From: Aquabacterium sp.
GTDB taxonomy: Bacteria; Pseudomonadota; Gammaproteobacteria; Burkholderiales; Burkholderiaceae_C
Direction of reading: 5' to 3'
DNA length: 64,000 nt
NCBI RefSeq assembly: GCF_029946005.1
Contig: NZ_JAQSDR010000032.1
Span: forward strand, 108,995-172,994
A program made the position numbers and the translations under genes. The notes under the pieces are model-generated. The model was not told the DNA's origin and did not search any database. It saw only the letters and a program-made list of their open reading frames with translations. Positions 49,745 to 58,440 of this stretch are shown piece by piece (within the stretch, counting starts at the first letter, position 1; each line of letters opens with the position of its first letter).

Positions 49745-51592
49745 ATGGCTTCAAGCGCAGTGGCGTCCACCGCCCCCATGACCAAGGAGGAAAGAAAAGT
49801 CATCTTTGCCTCAAGTCTGGGCACCGTCTTCGAGTGGTACGACTTCTACCTTTACGGCTCTTTGGCGGCCATCATCGCCAAGCAGTTCTTCGCGGGCCTG
49901 GACCCCACGTCCGGTTTCATTTTCGCGCTGCTGGCCTTTGCCGCCGGCTTCATCGTGCGGCCGTTCGGCGCCTTGGTCTTCGGGCGCTTGGGCGACATGA
50001 TCGGGCGCAAATACACTTTCCTGGTCACCATTCTGTTGATGGGCATGTCCACGTTCATCGTGGGCATCTTGCCCAACTACGCCTCGATCGGCGTGGCAGC
50101 GCCCATCATCCTGATCGTCTTGCGACTCTTGCAAGGCTTGGCACTGGGCGGTGAATACGGTGGCGCGGCCACCTACGTGGCCGAACACGCGCCTCACGGC
50201 AGGCGTGGTGCCTACACCGCCTGGATTCAGACGACGGCCACGATGGGCTTGTTCCTGTCGTTGCTGGTGATCCTGGGCACGCGCACCTTCTTCGGTGAAG
50301 AAGCCTTTGGCGAGTGGGCTTGGCGCATTCCCTTCCTGGTGTCCCTGGCCTTGCTGGGTGTCAGCGTGTGGATTCGCATGAGCATGAACGAAAGCCCGGC
50401 TTTCCAGAAAATGAAGGCCGAAGGCAAGACGTCCAAGGCGCCTTTGTCGGAATCCTTCGGCCAGTGGGGCAACCTCAAGATCGTGATCCTGGCGCTGTTT
50501 GGATTGGTCGCTGGTCAGGCGGTGGTCTGGTACACCGGGCAGTTCTATGCCTTGTTCTTCCTGACCCAGGCGCTGAAGGTCGATGGGGCCACGGCCAACA
50601 TCATGATCGCGATCGCGCTGCTGATCGGCACGCCGTTCTTCGTCGTGTTCGGTACGCTGTCTGACAAGATTGGCCGCAAGCCCATCATCCTGGCAGGTTG
50701 CCTCGTCGCGGCCTTGACTTACTTCCCCTTGTTCAAGGCTTTGACCGAAGCCGCTAACCCTGCGTTGGCCCACGCCCAAGCCACTGCGCCAGTGACGGTG
50801 ACGGCGGATCCCAAGGAGTGCTCGTTCCAGTTCAACCCGACGGGCACCGCCAAGTTCACCAGTTCCTGCGACATCGCCAAGCAGTATCTGGCGAACAACT
50901 CGGTGAACTACGAGAACTTGGACGCACCCGCTGGCACCCCGGCCGTGATCAAGGTGGGCGAAACGCTCATCAATGTGTACAGCCCTGGCGAGCTGGCCGA
51001 GGCTGACATCGCTGCGGCCAAGGAAGCGGCGATCAAAGGCAAGGACGCCGCAGCCAAAAAGCTGGAGGATCTGAAGGCCATGGGGGCCATGGACAAGGAA
51101 GCTGAAGACAAGCTCAAGGCCGCCGAAAAGGACGCCAAGGAGTCTGGTGCTGCCTTGGCCGCGTTTGACAAGGATCCCAAGGCCGCAGCAGTCAAGGTGA
51201 TCGATGGTCAGTTCAAGAAGGCGGTGGGCGGGGCGCTCAAGACGGCGGGCTATCCACCCAAGGCCGATCCCGAGAGGATGAACAAGCCTTTGATCGTGGC
51301 CATCCTGAGCTTGCTGGTGATCTACGTGACCATGGTTTACGGCCCAATCGCCGCCATGCTGGTCGAGATGTTCCCCACGCGCATCCGCTACACCTCGATG
51401 AGCTTGCCGTACCACATCGGCAATGGTTGGTTTGGCGGCTTGCTGCCCACCACCGCCTTTGCGATCGTGGCGCAGACGGGCAACATCTACAACGGCCTGT
51501 GGTACCCCGTCATCATTGCCAGTGCCACCTTCGTGATTGGCCTGCTGTTTGTGCGCGAGACGAAAGACGTGGACATCTACGCCAACGATTGA
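49745..51592 (+). CDS. MFS transporter (metabolite:H+ symporter type) with a large periplasmic insertion
   Basis: 615 residues against about 430-450 for the MHS branch. The start TLGTVFEWYDFYLYG-like region (SSLGTVFEWYDFYLYGS), RPFGALVFGRLGDMIGRK after span 2, GLALGGEYGGAATYVAEHAP in span 4 and the repeat FGTLSDKIGRK after span 8 define the family. Between spans 9 and 10, residues about 335-510, lies an extra hydrophilic domain, periplasmic by topology. It has two cysteines 16 apart (Cys359, Cys375) and a Lys/Ala/Glu-rich, probably helical stretch (about 415-480). The substrate is unknown; acs upstream suggests a monocarboxylate. Confidence 0.88.
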   Translation: MASSAVASTAPMTKEERKVIFASSLGTVFEWYDFYLYGSLAAIIAKQFFAGLDPTSGFIFALLAFAAGFIVRPFGALVFGRLGDMIGRKYTFLVTILLMGMSTFIVGILPNYASIGVAAPIILIVLRLLQGLALGGEYGGAATYVAEHAPHGRRGAYTAWIQTTATMGLFLSLLVILGTRTFFGEEAFGEWAWRIPFLVSLALLGVSVWIRMSMNESPAFQKMKAEGKTSKAPLSESFGQWGNLKIVILALFGLVAGQAVVWYTGQFYALFFLTQALKVDGATANIMIAIALLIGTPFFVVFGTLSDKIGRKPIILAGCLVAALTYFPLFKALTEAANPALAHAQATAPVTVTADPKECSFQFNPTGTAKFTSSCDIAKQYLANNSVNYENLDAPAGTPAVIKVGETLINVYSPGELAEADIAAAKEAAIKGKDAAAKKLEDLKAMGAMDKEAEDKLKAAEKDAKESGAALAAFDKDPKAAAVKVIDGQFKKAVGGALKTAGYPPKADPERMNKPLIVAILSLLVIYVTMVYGPIAAMLVEMFPTRIRYTSMSLPYHIGNGWFGGLLPTTAFAIVAQTGNIYNGLWYPVIIASATFVIGLLFVRETKDVDIYAND

Positions 51593-51625
51593 TGTTGAAG
51601 GTCCGGCTGGCGGTCACACGCCAGC

Positions 51626-51662
51626 AAAAAGCCCCGCATGGTCGCCATGCGGGGCTTTTTTT
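51626..51662 (+). terminator. Intrinsic terminator after the MFS gene
   Basis: AAAAAGCCCCGCATG and CATGCGGGGCTTTTT form a 15-bp perfect stem around a 5-base loop, with a T7 run. It is symmetric enough to stop both the MFS transcript and the convergent cytochrome c transcript. Confidence 0.92.
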
Positions 51663-51688
51663 CTGGGCGCGGAGCGCCGATGACGGTC

Positions 51689-52003
51689 TTACTTGAGCGA
51701 CAGGATCCACTTCACCAATTGCTTGGCTTCAGCTTCACTGACTTGCGCATTGGCGGGCATGGCCATCGTGCCCCACACGCCGCCACCGCCCTTGAGCACC
51801 TTTTGTACCAGCTTGGCTTCAGCGTCTTTCTGGCCTTTGTACTTTTTCGCCACTTCCAGGTAGCCCGGGCCGACGATCTTCTTGTCCATGCCATGGCAGG
51901 CCATGCAGGCTTTTTTCTGGGCCAGTTCCTGGTTCGCCAGGGCGGGCGACAAGGCGGCCACGGCGAAAGCGGTGCCAGCCAGCAACGAAGGTAGCAATTT
52001 CAT
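51689..52003 (-). CDS. Small periplasmic class I cytochrome c
   Basis: 104 residues. A signal peptide (MKLLPSLLAGTAFAVAALSPALA-N) is followed by a single heme site CMACH near residue 33, GPGYLEVAKKY, and axial Met in GTMAMPANAQVS, ending in the LVKWILSLK helix. This is the c551/c552-type electron carrier. It could feed NO reductase or a terminal oxidase; the sequence alone does not say which. Confidence 0.92.
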   Translation of the reverse strand: MKLLPSLLAGTAFAVAALSPALANQELAQKKACMACHGMDKKIVGPGYLEVAKKYKGQKDAEAKLVQKVLKGGGGVWGTMAMPANAQVSEAEAKQLVKWILSLK

Positions 52004-52112
52004 GGAGGGTCCTCGGGCAATCTGTGAAGTAAAGTCTAAGCAGTATTCTAGTAACGCGGACAGGCCTGGTTTCGGTTGACCGCGGCGGGACTATTTTTTA
52101 AAGGGGCTTTGC

Positions 52113-52370
52113 ATGTGGTTTATCGTGATCGGCGTGGCCATGCTGCTGATGAATTTTGCAGGCATTGGGCCCATTGGCGAATGGACCTGGGCTGATCGTT
52201 GGTGGGCCATGTTGCTGCCTTTCGCGCTGGCCGCCGTCTGGTGGGCCTGGGCAGACGCCTCGGGCATGACCAAGCGCAAAGCCATGGACAAGGACGATGC
52301 CAGGCGTGATGCTCGGCGCCAGAAAAGCCTGGAATCCCTGGGCTTGGGGCCAAAGAAGAAAAAGCGCTGA
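52113..52370 (+). CDS. Trp-rich small membrane protein (TIGR04438-like)
   Basis: 85 residues. Two hydrophobic helices rich in Trp (MWFIVIGVAMLLMNF; WTWADRWWAMLLPFALAAVWWAWADASG) are followed by a strongly basic tail ending GLGPKKKKR. The pattern, W-W pairs and the MTKRKAMDKDDARRD segment, matches a small family restricted mainly to betaproteobacteria. Function unknown. Confidence 0.85.
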   Translation: MWFIVIGVAMLLMNFAGIGPIGEWTWADRWWAMLLPFALAAVWWAWADASGMTKRKAMDKDDARRDARRQKSLESLGLGPKKKKR

Positions 52371-52401
52371 CCCAGGCTGGATGCCCTTTCGACCAATTAA
52401 A

Positions 52402-52423
52402 AAAGCCACCTCGCGGTGGCTTT
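52402..52423 (-). terminator. Intrinsic terminator of ilvD
   Basis: AAAGCCACC (52402-52410) pairs with GGTGGCTTT (52415-52423) around TCGC. On the minus strand the stem runs into T6, 21 bp after the ilvD stop. It may also stop the convergent Trp-rich gene weakly. Confidence 0.85.
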
Positions 52424-52443
52424 GAGCATTCAGGCGCGGTGTT

Positions 52444-54126
52444 TCATTCAAATTTGTCGAGCACAGCGCCAGTGCTGGCGCTGGACGCGTTGTGGGCGAA
52501 CTTGGCCAGCACGCCACGGGTGTAACGTGGGGCGGGGGCCTTCCACAGCGCGCGGCGGCGTGCGATTTCAGCGTCGTCCACATTCAGTTGCAGCAGCAAC
52601 TGGTGCGAATCGATGGTGATGGAGTCGCCTTCCTGAATCAGGGCGATCAAGCCACCCGCAGCCGCTTCAGGCGCCACGTGGCCCACCACCATGCCCCAGG
52701 TGCCCCCGGAGAAGCGGCCGTCGGTGATCAGGCCCACGCTTTCGCCCAGGCCTTGGCCGATCAGCGCGCCCGTGGGCGCCAGCATTTCAGGCATGCCCGG
52801 GCCACCCTTGGGGCCCAGGTAGCGCAGCACCATCACGTCGCCCGCCTTGATTTGCTTGGCCATGATGGCGGCCAGGCCGGATTGTTCGTCGTCAAACACG
52901 CGGGCCGGGCCCGTCATCACGGGGTTCTTCAGGCCGGTGATCTTGGCCACGCAACCTTCGGGCGCCAGATTGCCTTTCAGGATCGCCAAGTGGCCTTCGG
53001 CGTAAATCGCGTGTTCGATCGAATGGATCACCTTCTGGTCGGCCCTTGGCTCGTCCGGCACATGGGCCAGCACTTCGGCCATGGTCTGGCCGGTGATGGT
53101 CAGCGCGTCGCCGTGCAGCAGGCCTGCGTTCAGCAAGATCTTCATGACTTGCGGGATGCCGCCTGCGCGGTGCAGGTCGATGGCCAGGTATTCGCCGCTG
53201 GGCTTGAGGTCGCACAGCACGGGCACTTTTTTGCGCATGCGTTCGAAGTCGTCGATGGTCCAGTCAACTTCGGCGGCGTGGGCGATGGCCAGGAAGTGCA
53301 GCACGGCGTTGGTCGAGCCACCGGTGGCCATGATCACGGCCACGGCGTTTTCAATCGCCTTCTTGGTGACGATGTCGCGCGGCTTGATGTCCTGGCGGAT
53401 GGCCTCGACCAGCACGCGGGCGCTTTCCTTGGTGTTGACGGTTTTTTCGTCTTCGATGTTGGCCATCGTGCTGCTGTAGGGCAGGCTGATGCCCAGGGCC
53501 TCGAAGGCCGAGCTCATGGTGTTGGCCGTGTACATGCCGCCGCAGGAGCCGGTGCCAGGGATGGCGCGCTTCTCGATCTGGCAGAAGTCTTCTTCGGACA
53601 TGTTGCCTGCGGTGAACTGGCCCACGGCCTCGAACACGCTGACGATGTTCAGGTCCTTGCCCTTGTAGTGGCCGGGCATGATGGTGCCGCCGTACACGTA
53701 GATGGCGGGCACATTGGCGCGCAGCATGCCCATCAGGCCGCCGGGCATGTTCTTGTCGCAGCCGCCGATGACGATCACGCCGTCCATCCACTGGCCGCCC
53801 ACGCAGGTTTCCACGCAGTCCGAGATGACCTCGCGCGACACCAGGGAGTACTTCATCCCCTCGGTGCCCATGGCCATGCCGTCCGAAATCGTCGGCGTGC
53901 CGAAGACCTGGGCGTTGCCGCCGGCCTCCTTGATGCCTTCAACGGCGGCGTCGGCCAACTTTTGCAGCCCGGAATTGCAGGGCGTGATGGTGGAATGGCC
54001 ATTGGCCACGCCAATCATGGGCTTGACGAAGTCGCCTTCTTTGTAGCCCATGCCGTAGTACATGGAGCGGTTGGGCGCGCGGGCGACGCCTTCGGTGATG
54101 TTCTTCGAGCGGCGGTTCAGGCTCAT
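52444..54126 (-). CDS. ilvD: Dihydroxy-acid dehydratase
   Basis: 560 residues. A [2Fe-2S]/[4Fe-4S] enzyme of valine and isoleucine synthesis. [31 protein letters not shown] (Cys-Asp-Lys-x-Met-Pro), [16 protein letters not shown] and the C-terminal [27 protein letters not shown] are all present, with cluster cysteines in the first three. Monocistronic by spacing. Confidence 0.96.
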   Translation of the reverse strand: MSLNRRSKNITEGVARAPNRSMYYGMGYKEGDFVKPMIGVANGHSTITPCNSGLQKLADAAVEGIKEAGGNAQVFGTPTISDGMAMGTEGMKYSLVSREVISDCVETCVGGQWMDGVIVIGGCDKNMPGGLMGMLRANVPAIYVYGGTIMPGHYKGKDLNIVSVFEAVGQFTAGNMSEEDFCQIEKRAIPGTGSCGGMYTANTMSSAFEALGISLPYSSTMANIEDEKTVNTKESARVLVEAIRQDIKPRDIVTKKAIENAVAVIMATGGSTNAVLHFLAIAHAAEVDWTIDDFERMRKKVPVLCDLKPSGEYLAIDLHRAGGIPQVMKILLNAGLLHGDALTITGQTMAEVLAHVPDEPRADQKVIHSIEHAIYAEGHLAILKGNLAPEGCVAKITGLKNPVMTGPARVFDDEQSGLAAIMAKQIKAGDVMVLRYLGPKGGPGMPEMLAPTGALIGQGLGESVGLITDGRFSGGTWGMVVGHVAPEAAAGGLIALIQEGDSITIDSHQLLLQLNVDDAEIARRRALWKAPAPRYTRGVLAKFAHNASSASTGAVLDKFE

Positions 54127-54229
54127 GGCGGATCTGCTTATAGGGTGGTGCTGTGGGGCAAACGACCAGTCACCTTACCCGCGCCGAGAACGGCCGACAA
54201 GGTGCTGGAGGCGAAAACAGCATTGTCGC

Positions 54230-55591
54230 TCAGCGTTCGGGGTCAGGCGCGGGCGGGGGCGTTTGGGTGGGTGGACTGGCTTTGTAGTTGGCAGTCAGCG
54301 CGCCATACAGAGGCGGGCTGAGCAGGCGGGCCACGCCACTGGCCGTCAGGGCGCAAGCCATCAGGCTGAGCACCATGCTGTGCCCATCCACCATTTCCAT
54401 GACGATGATGAATGCCGTGATCGGAGCCTGCGTGACGGCGGCCAGGAACCCGGCCATGCCCAGGGCGATCAAGGCCGCTTGCGAGGGGTGGCCGGTCAGG
54501 TTGGCGATGTCGCTGCCAATGCCCGCGCCGATCGTCAAGCAGGGCGCAAATATGCCGCCCGGTACGCCACTCCAGGTGGACAGCCACGTGGCCAGGAAGC
54601 GCAGCGCGACATACAGCCCGGGCGTGGTGTCCTTGCCTTCCAGCAGTTGTTTGGTGGTGTCGTAGCCGCTGCCAAAGGTGAGTCCGCCGGTGGCCACGCC
54701 AATCGCGGCCACGGCAAAGCCACATCCTGCCGCGAACCGCAAGGGGTACTCCCGGCGCCAAAGGCTGAAACGGCCCGCGTTGCCGCTGAAGGACTGAATC
54801 ACCAGCCGCGAAAATAAGCCCCCCAGCAGGCCCGCCGACAGGGCGACCAGCAAGCCGGGCAACAGCAGGGCCCAGCTCAGCGCCTGCACCTTGATCACGC
54901 CAAAGTAGGTGCCGTTGCCATCGATGGACACGGCGATCAAGCCCGCCAGCACGATGGCGGCGACCAACAAGCCGCTGCGGCGTTGCTCGGGGTGGCGAGA
55001 CAGCTCCTCGATGGCAAACATCACTCCCCCCAGCGGGGTGTTGAAAGCGGCGGCGATCCCGGCGGCGCCACCCGCCACCAGCAGCTCGTGGTTCTTCACG
55101 CCCGAACCATCCGGCAGCCAGCGGCGGGCATGGTGCATCACGCCCGCTGCCACCTGGACCGACGGCCCCTCGCGCCCGGTGGACAGCCCAGCCATCAAAC
55201 CCGCCGAGGTCAAGCCAATCTTGCCCAGCGCCAGCCTCAGGGACACCAGTTGGCTGCGCTGTGCTGGTGGGGTGTCGGGGTCCAGCGCCGCCATCACTTG
55301 CGGAATGCCGGAGCCGGCCGCCCCTGGGAACCACCGACGTGTGCACCAGACCACGGCGACGGTGCACAGTGGGGTCCACAGCAAAGGTGCCCAGAACCAC
55401 TGTTGCTGCACCTTGAAGAACACCTCCAGGGCATGCTCGCTCAAACGGGTCATGAGCACCACGCTCAGGCCTGCGAGGGCGGCAAAACTCAGCACGACCA
55501 CGCGCGACACCCAACGGCGCCAGTCTGACAATTCGGCCCTCAGTGCATCGGGGATGGGGTGGTCTTCTGTGGCCATGATGGGGACTTGCAT
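54230..55591 (-). CDS. ClC-family chloride channel or H+/Cl- exchanger
   Basis: 453 residues, about ten membrane helices, no CBS domains. Selectivity-filter motifs are present: GSGIPQVMA, GREGPSVQ with the gating Glu, and GGIFAPCLTIGAGIG. Bacterial members of this kind are often ClcB-like. An ATG five codons in (55576) is an alternative start. It is followed by ilvD on the same strand after about 100 bp. Confidence 0.92.
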   Translation of the reverse strand: MQVPIMATEDHPIPDALRAELSDWRRWVSRVVVLSFAALAGLSVVLMTRLSEHALEVFFKVQQQWFWAPLLWTPLCTVAVVWCTRRWFPGAAGSGIPQVMAALDPDTPPAQRSQLVSLRLALGKIGLTSAGLMAGLSTGREGPSVQVAAGVMHHARRWLPDGSGVKNHELLVAGGAAGIAAAFNTPLGGVMFAIEELSRHPEQRRSGLLVAAIVLAGLIAVSIDGNGTYFGVIKVQALSWALLLPGLLVALSAGLLGGLFSRLVIQSFSGNAGRFSLWRREYPLRFAAGCGFAVAAIGVATGGLTFGSGYDTTKQLLEGKDTTPGLYVALRFLATWLSTWSGVPGGIFAPCLTIGAGIGSDIANLTGHPSQAALIALGMAGFLAAVTQAPITAFIIVMEMVDGHSMVLSLMACALTASGVARLLSPPLYGALTANYKASPPTQTPPPAPDPER

Positions 55592-55762
55592 TGAGCGCAG
55601 GGTAAGAGGGTGGTCATGGACATTTCGCGATGTCGACCAGGGCTGTCGCCACGATTTGCAGGGTGCTTGGGTTCATGACCACATCCTATCAATGGCCCTT
55701 GCATCGGTTATCGTTCGCCCCGGCTTCTCTTCGACCACGTCATTGGCTTGTCTGACCCCCAC

Positions 55763-56581
55763 ATGCTCGTTCATCCGCACATTGACCCCATCGCCCTCGC
55801 ACTGGGGCCTTTGAAAATCCACTGGTACGGCCTGACCTACCTGGCGGCCTTCACCTTGTTCTACCTGCTGGCCACCTGGCGGGCCAAGCGCGCGCCGTTT
55901 GCGCAGGCCGGCTGGAACCGCCAGCAGGTGGAAGATCTGCTGTTTTTTGGTGTGCTGGGTGTGGTGCTGGGCGGGCGGTTGGGCTATGTGTTTTTCTACA
56001 AGCCCGGTTACTACCTGAGTCACCCGGCCGAGATCCTGGCCGTCTGGCAAGGCGGCATGGCCTTCCATGGCGGCCTGCTCGGTGTGATTGCGGCGATGTG
56101 GCTGTATGCCAAGCGGAATGGTCGGGCCTTCTTCGAAGTGGCCGACCTGGTGGCGCCTTGCGTGCCGGTGGGTCTCGCCGCCGGCCGCATCGGCAACTTC
56201 ATCAATGGCGAGTTGTGGGGCCGTTTCGCCGATCCCTCGCTGCCTTGGGCCATGATTTTTCCGGACTCGGGCAGCATGGAGCCCCGGCATCCGTCGCAGC
56301 TTTACCAGTTCGGTCTGGAAGGGCTGGCCCTGTTTGCCCTGCTTTGGTTCTATGGCCGCAAACCTCGCCAACTCGGTGCTGTTTCGGGCATGTTCCTGAT
56401 GGGCTATGGCGTGTTCCGCTTCGTGGCCGAATACTTCCGTGAGCCCGACAACTTCCTGGGTTTGCTGGCACTGAACATGAGCATGGGTCAGTGGCTGTGC
56501 GTGCCCATGGTCGTGGCAGGCGCCCTGATCTGGGTCGCGGCCAAAAAAGACGCCTTCCGACCCAAAGATCGGAAGGCGTGA
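55763..56581 (+). CDS. lgt: Prolipoprotein diacylglyceryl transferase
   Basis: 272 residues from ATG 55763 ([24 protein letters not shown]), seven spans. It attaches diacylglycerol to lipoprotein cysteines, for example the NlpD-like protein here. Signatures: [23 protein letters not shown] (essential His), and [18 protein letters not shown] (Lgt signature). A TTG at 55748 is in frame but homologues start at the ATG. The 3' end of the coding sequence doubles as a terminator for the opposite strand. Confidence 0.95.
   Translation: MLVHPHIDPIALALGPLKIHWYGLTYLAAFTLFYLLATWRAKRAPFAQAGWNRQQVEDLLFFGVLGVVLGGRLGYVFFYKPGYYLSHPAEILAVWQGGMAFHGGLLGVIAAMWLYAKRNGRAFFEVADLVAPCVPVGLAAGRIGNFINGELWGRFADPSLPWAMIFPDSGSMEPRHPSQLYQFGLEGLALFALLWFYGRKPRQLGAVSGMFLMGYGVFRFVAEYFREPDNFLGLLALNMSMGQWLCVPMVVAGALIWVAAKKDAFRPKDRKA
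56550..56579 (-). terminator. Terminator of the nrtABD operon, embedded in the 3' end of lgt
   Basis: ACGCCTTCCGA (56550-56560) pairs with TCGGAAGGCGT (56569-56579), an 11-bp perfect stem. On the minus strand it is followed by CTTTTTTGG. It lies about 110 bp after the nrtD stop and inside lgt codons, including the base before its stop. Confidence 0.8.
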
Positions 56582-56687
56582 AGAGGCCGGTAGGTTTTCG
56601 CGGACCCACGGACCCCCGCTGAGGAAGACCACCTGGCTCTGGCGAATCAGGCGATCACAAATCCTGTACGCAAGGGCCATGCCAGAT

Positions 56688-57488
56688 TCAGGCGGCTTTC
56701 CGGTCGGCCACGCCGTGGCGGGTGTACAGAAAGTCCAGCACTTCCTTGCGACAGTGCACGTAGGTCGGGTCTTCGGCCAGTTGCACGCGGTTGCGCGGGT
56801 GGGCCAGAGGCACGGTCAGGATCTCGCCGATGGTGGCGGCCGGGCCGTTGGTCATCATCACGATGCGGTCCGACAGCAGCACGGCCTCGTCCACATCGTG
56901 GGTCACCATCACCACGGTGCTCTTGGTGCGGGCCACGATCTTCAGCAACTCGTCTTGCAGGTGGGCGCGGGTCAGGGCATCCAGCGCGCCAAAGGGCTCG
57001 TCCATCAACAAAACCTTGGGTTCCATGGCCAGTGCACGGGCAATGCCCACACGTTGCTTCATGCCACCCGAGATCTCTTGCGGGCGCTTGGCAATGGCGT
57101 GGCCCATCCCCACCAGCTCCAGTGCATCGATCGTGCGCTTTTTGAGCTGGTCCTTGGTCTCCTTGGCACCAAACACACGCTCCACCGCCAGGTAGACGTT
57201 CTGAAAGCAGGTCAGCCAGGGCAGCAGCGAATGGTTCTGGAACACCACGCCACGTTCCGGCCCGGGTGCATTGATCTCCTTGTTGTCGCAGACCAAGGCG
57301 CCTTCGGTGGGCCGGATCAGCCCGGCGATCAGGTTCAGCAAGGTGGACTTGCCGCAGCCCGAGTGACCGATCAGGGTCACGAATTCGCCTTTGTCGATGC
57401 CCAGGTTGATGTCGCGCAAGGCGTGGAAATGCCCTTTTTTGGTGTGGAACACCATTTCGGCGCCGTGGATGTCGATGAATTGACTCAT
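56688..57488 (-). CDS. nrtD: Nitrate ABC transporter ATP-binding protein
   Basis: 266 residues, a single nucleotide-binding domain (no NrtC-type fused binding domain). Walker A LIGHSGCGKSTLLNLIAGL, signature SGGMKQRVGIARAL, Walker B VLLMDEPFGALDALT and the H-loop MVTHDVDEAV. The NrtD/CmpD-specific insertions (QNHSLLPWLTCFQNVYLAVE) fit nitrate importers. It is 25 bp after nrtB. Confidence 0.92.
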   Translation of the reverse strand: MSQFIDIHGAEMVFHTKKGHFHALRDINLGIDKGEFVTLIGHSGCGKSTLLNLIAGLIRPTEGALVCDNKEINAPGPERGVVFQNHSLLPWLTCFQNVYLAVERVFGAKETKDQLKKRTIDALELVGMGHAIAKRPQEISGGMKQRVGIARALAMEPKVLLMDEPFGALDALTRAHLQDELLKIVARTKSTVVMVTHDVDEAVLLSDRIVMMTNGPAATIGEILTVPLAHPRNRVQLAEDPTYVHCRKEVLDFLYTRHGVADRKAA

Positions 57489-57513
57489 GTTGGGGCTCCT
57501 GAAGGGGGTCGGG

Positions 57514-58416
57514 TTATTCGTAGCTGAAGCGCTTGGCGACCAGCATCAGCAGCTGTTCAAGCAGCAAGCCAACGATGCCGATGACGAAGATCGCGATGAT
57601 GATGTGGGCCACGTTGAGGTTGTTCCACTCGTCCCAGACCCAGAAGCCGATGCCCACGCCGCCGGTCAGCATTTCAGCGGCCACGATCACCAACCAGGCC
57701 GTGCCCACCGACAGGCGCACGCCGGTCAGCATGTACGGCAGCACCGAGGGGAACAGGATCTTGGTGACGATCTTCCACTCGCTCAGGTTCAGCACCTTGG
57801 CCACGTTCAGGTAGTCCTCGGGCACACGTTGCACGCCCACAGCGGTGTTGATGATCATGGGCCAGATAGAGCAGATGAAGATGGTCCAGATGGCGGCCGG
57901 GTCGGCCGACTTGAACACCATCAGACCAATCGGCAGCCAAGCCAGAGGCGACACCGGGCGCAGCAGGCTGATGATCGGGTTCAGCATGTTGCTGACGAAG
58001 GTGAAGCGCCCGATGATGAAGCCCATCGGGATGCCGACCAGCGCCGCCAGGCCAAAGCCCAGCGCTACCCGTTTCAGCGAGTACCAGATGTTCCAGCCCA
58101 GGCCCTGGTCATTGGGGCCGTTTTGGTAGAAAGGGTCCGAGAACAGCTTCACGGCCTCCGTCCACGTGGCCGCGGGCGTCGGGAAGGTGGTGCTGTTCAT
58201 GGTCAGCAAAGCCCAGATGCCGATCAGCAGGCCCGCACCGAACAGGGGCGGCACCACCTTCATCAGCAACCCTGACCAGTCAAAGGGCAGGGCAGCGATA
58301 TTGGCGGGAGCCTTCGGTGTGGCCGCTGGTGTGGACCCTGAAGAAGCGGCGGCTGCCTTCGAAGCCTTGAGGGCCTCGCTGGCATCGAGGGGACTGTGAA
58401 ACACGGCACTGACCAT
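57514..58416 (-). CDS. nrtB: Nitrate ABC transporter permease
   Basis: 300 residues: an Ala-rich cytoplasmic N-tail, then six spans. The EAA-type loop VPEDYLNVAKVLNLSEWKIVTKILFPSVLPYMLTGVRLSVGTAW and ISLLRPVSPLAWLPIGLM are characteristic of the NrtB/SsuC family. It forms the channel between NrtA and NrtD; 24 bp separate it from nrtA. Confidence 0.93.
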   Translation of the reverse strand: MVSAVFHSPLDASEALKASKAAAASSGSTPAATPKAPANIAALPFDWSGLLMKVVPPLFGAGLLIGIWALLTMNSTTFPTPAATWTEAVKLFSDPFYQNGPNDQGLGWNIWYSLKRVALGFGLAALVGIPMGFIIGRFTFVSNMLNPIISLLRPVSPLAWLPIGLMVFKSADPAAIWTIFICSIWPMIINTAVGVQRVPEDYLNVAKVLNLSEWKIVTKILFPSVLPYMLTGVRLSVGTAWLVIVAAEMLTGGVGIGFWVWDEWNNLNVAHIIIAIFVIGIVGLLLEQLLMLVAKRFSYE

Positions 58417-58440
58417 GGTGGACTCCTTTGCTGACCTGAC

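Noticed and set aside
49811..51415. 534-codon minus-strand frame inside the MFS gene
   Set aside because: No ribosome site or motif; antisense to conserved transporter helices.
52492..54321. 609-codon plus-strand frame opposite ilvD
   Set aside because: Ala/Gly/His-rich antisense sequence of a strongly conserved enzyme.
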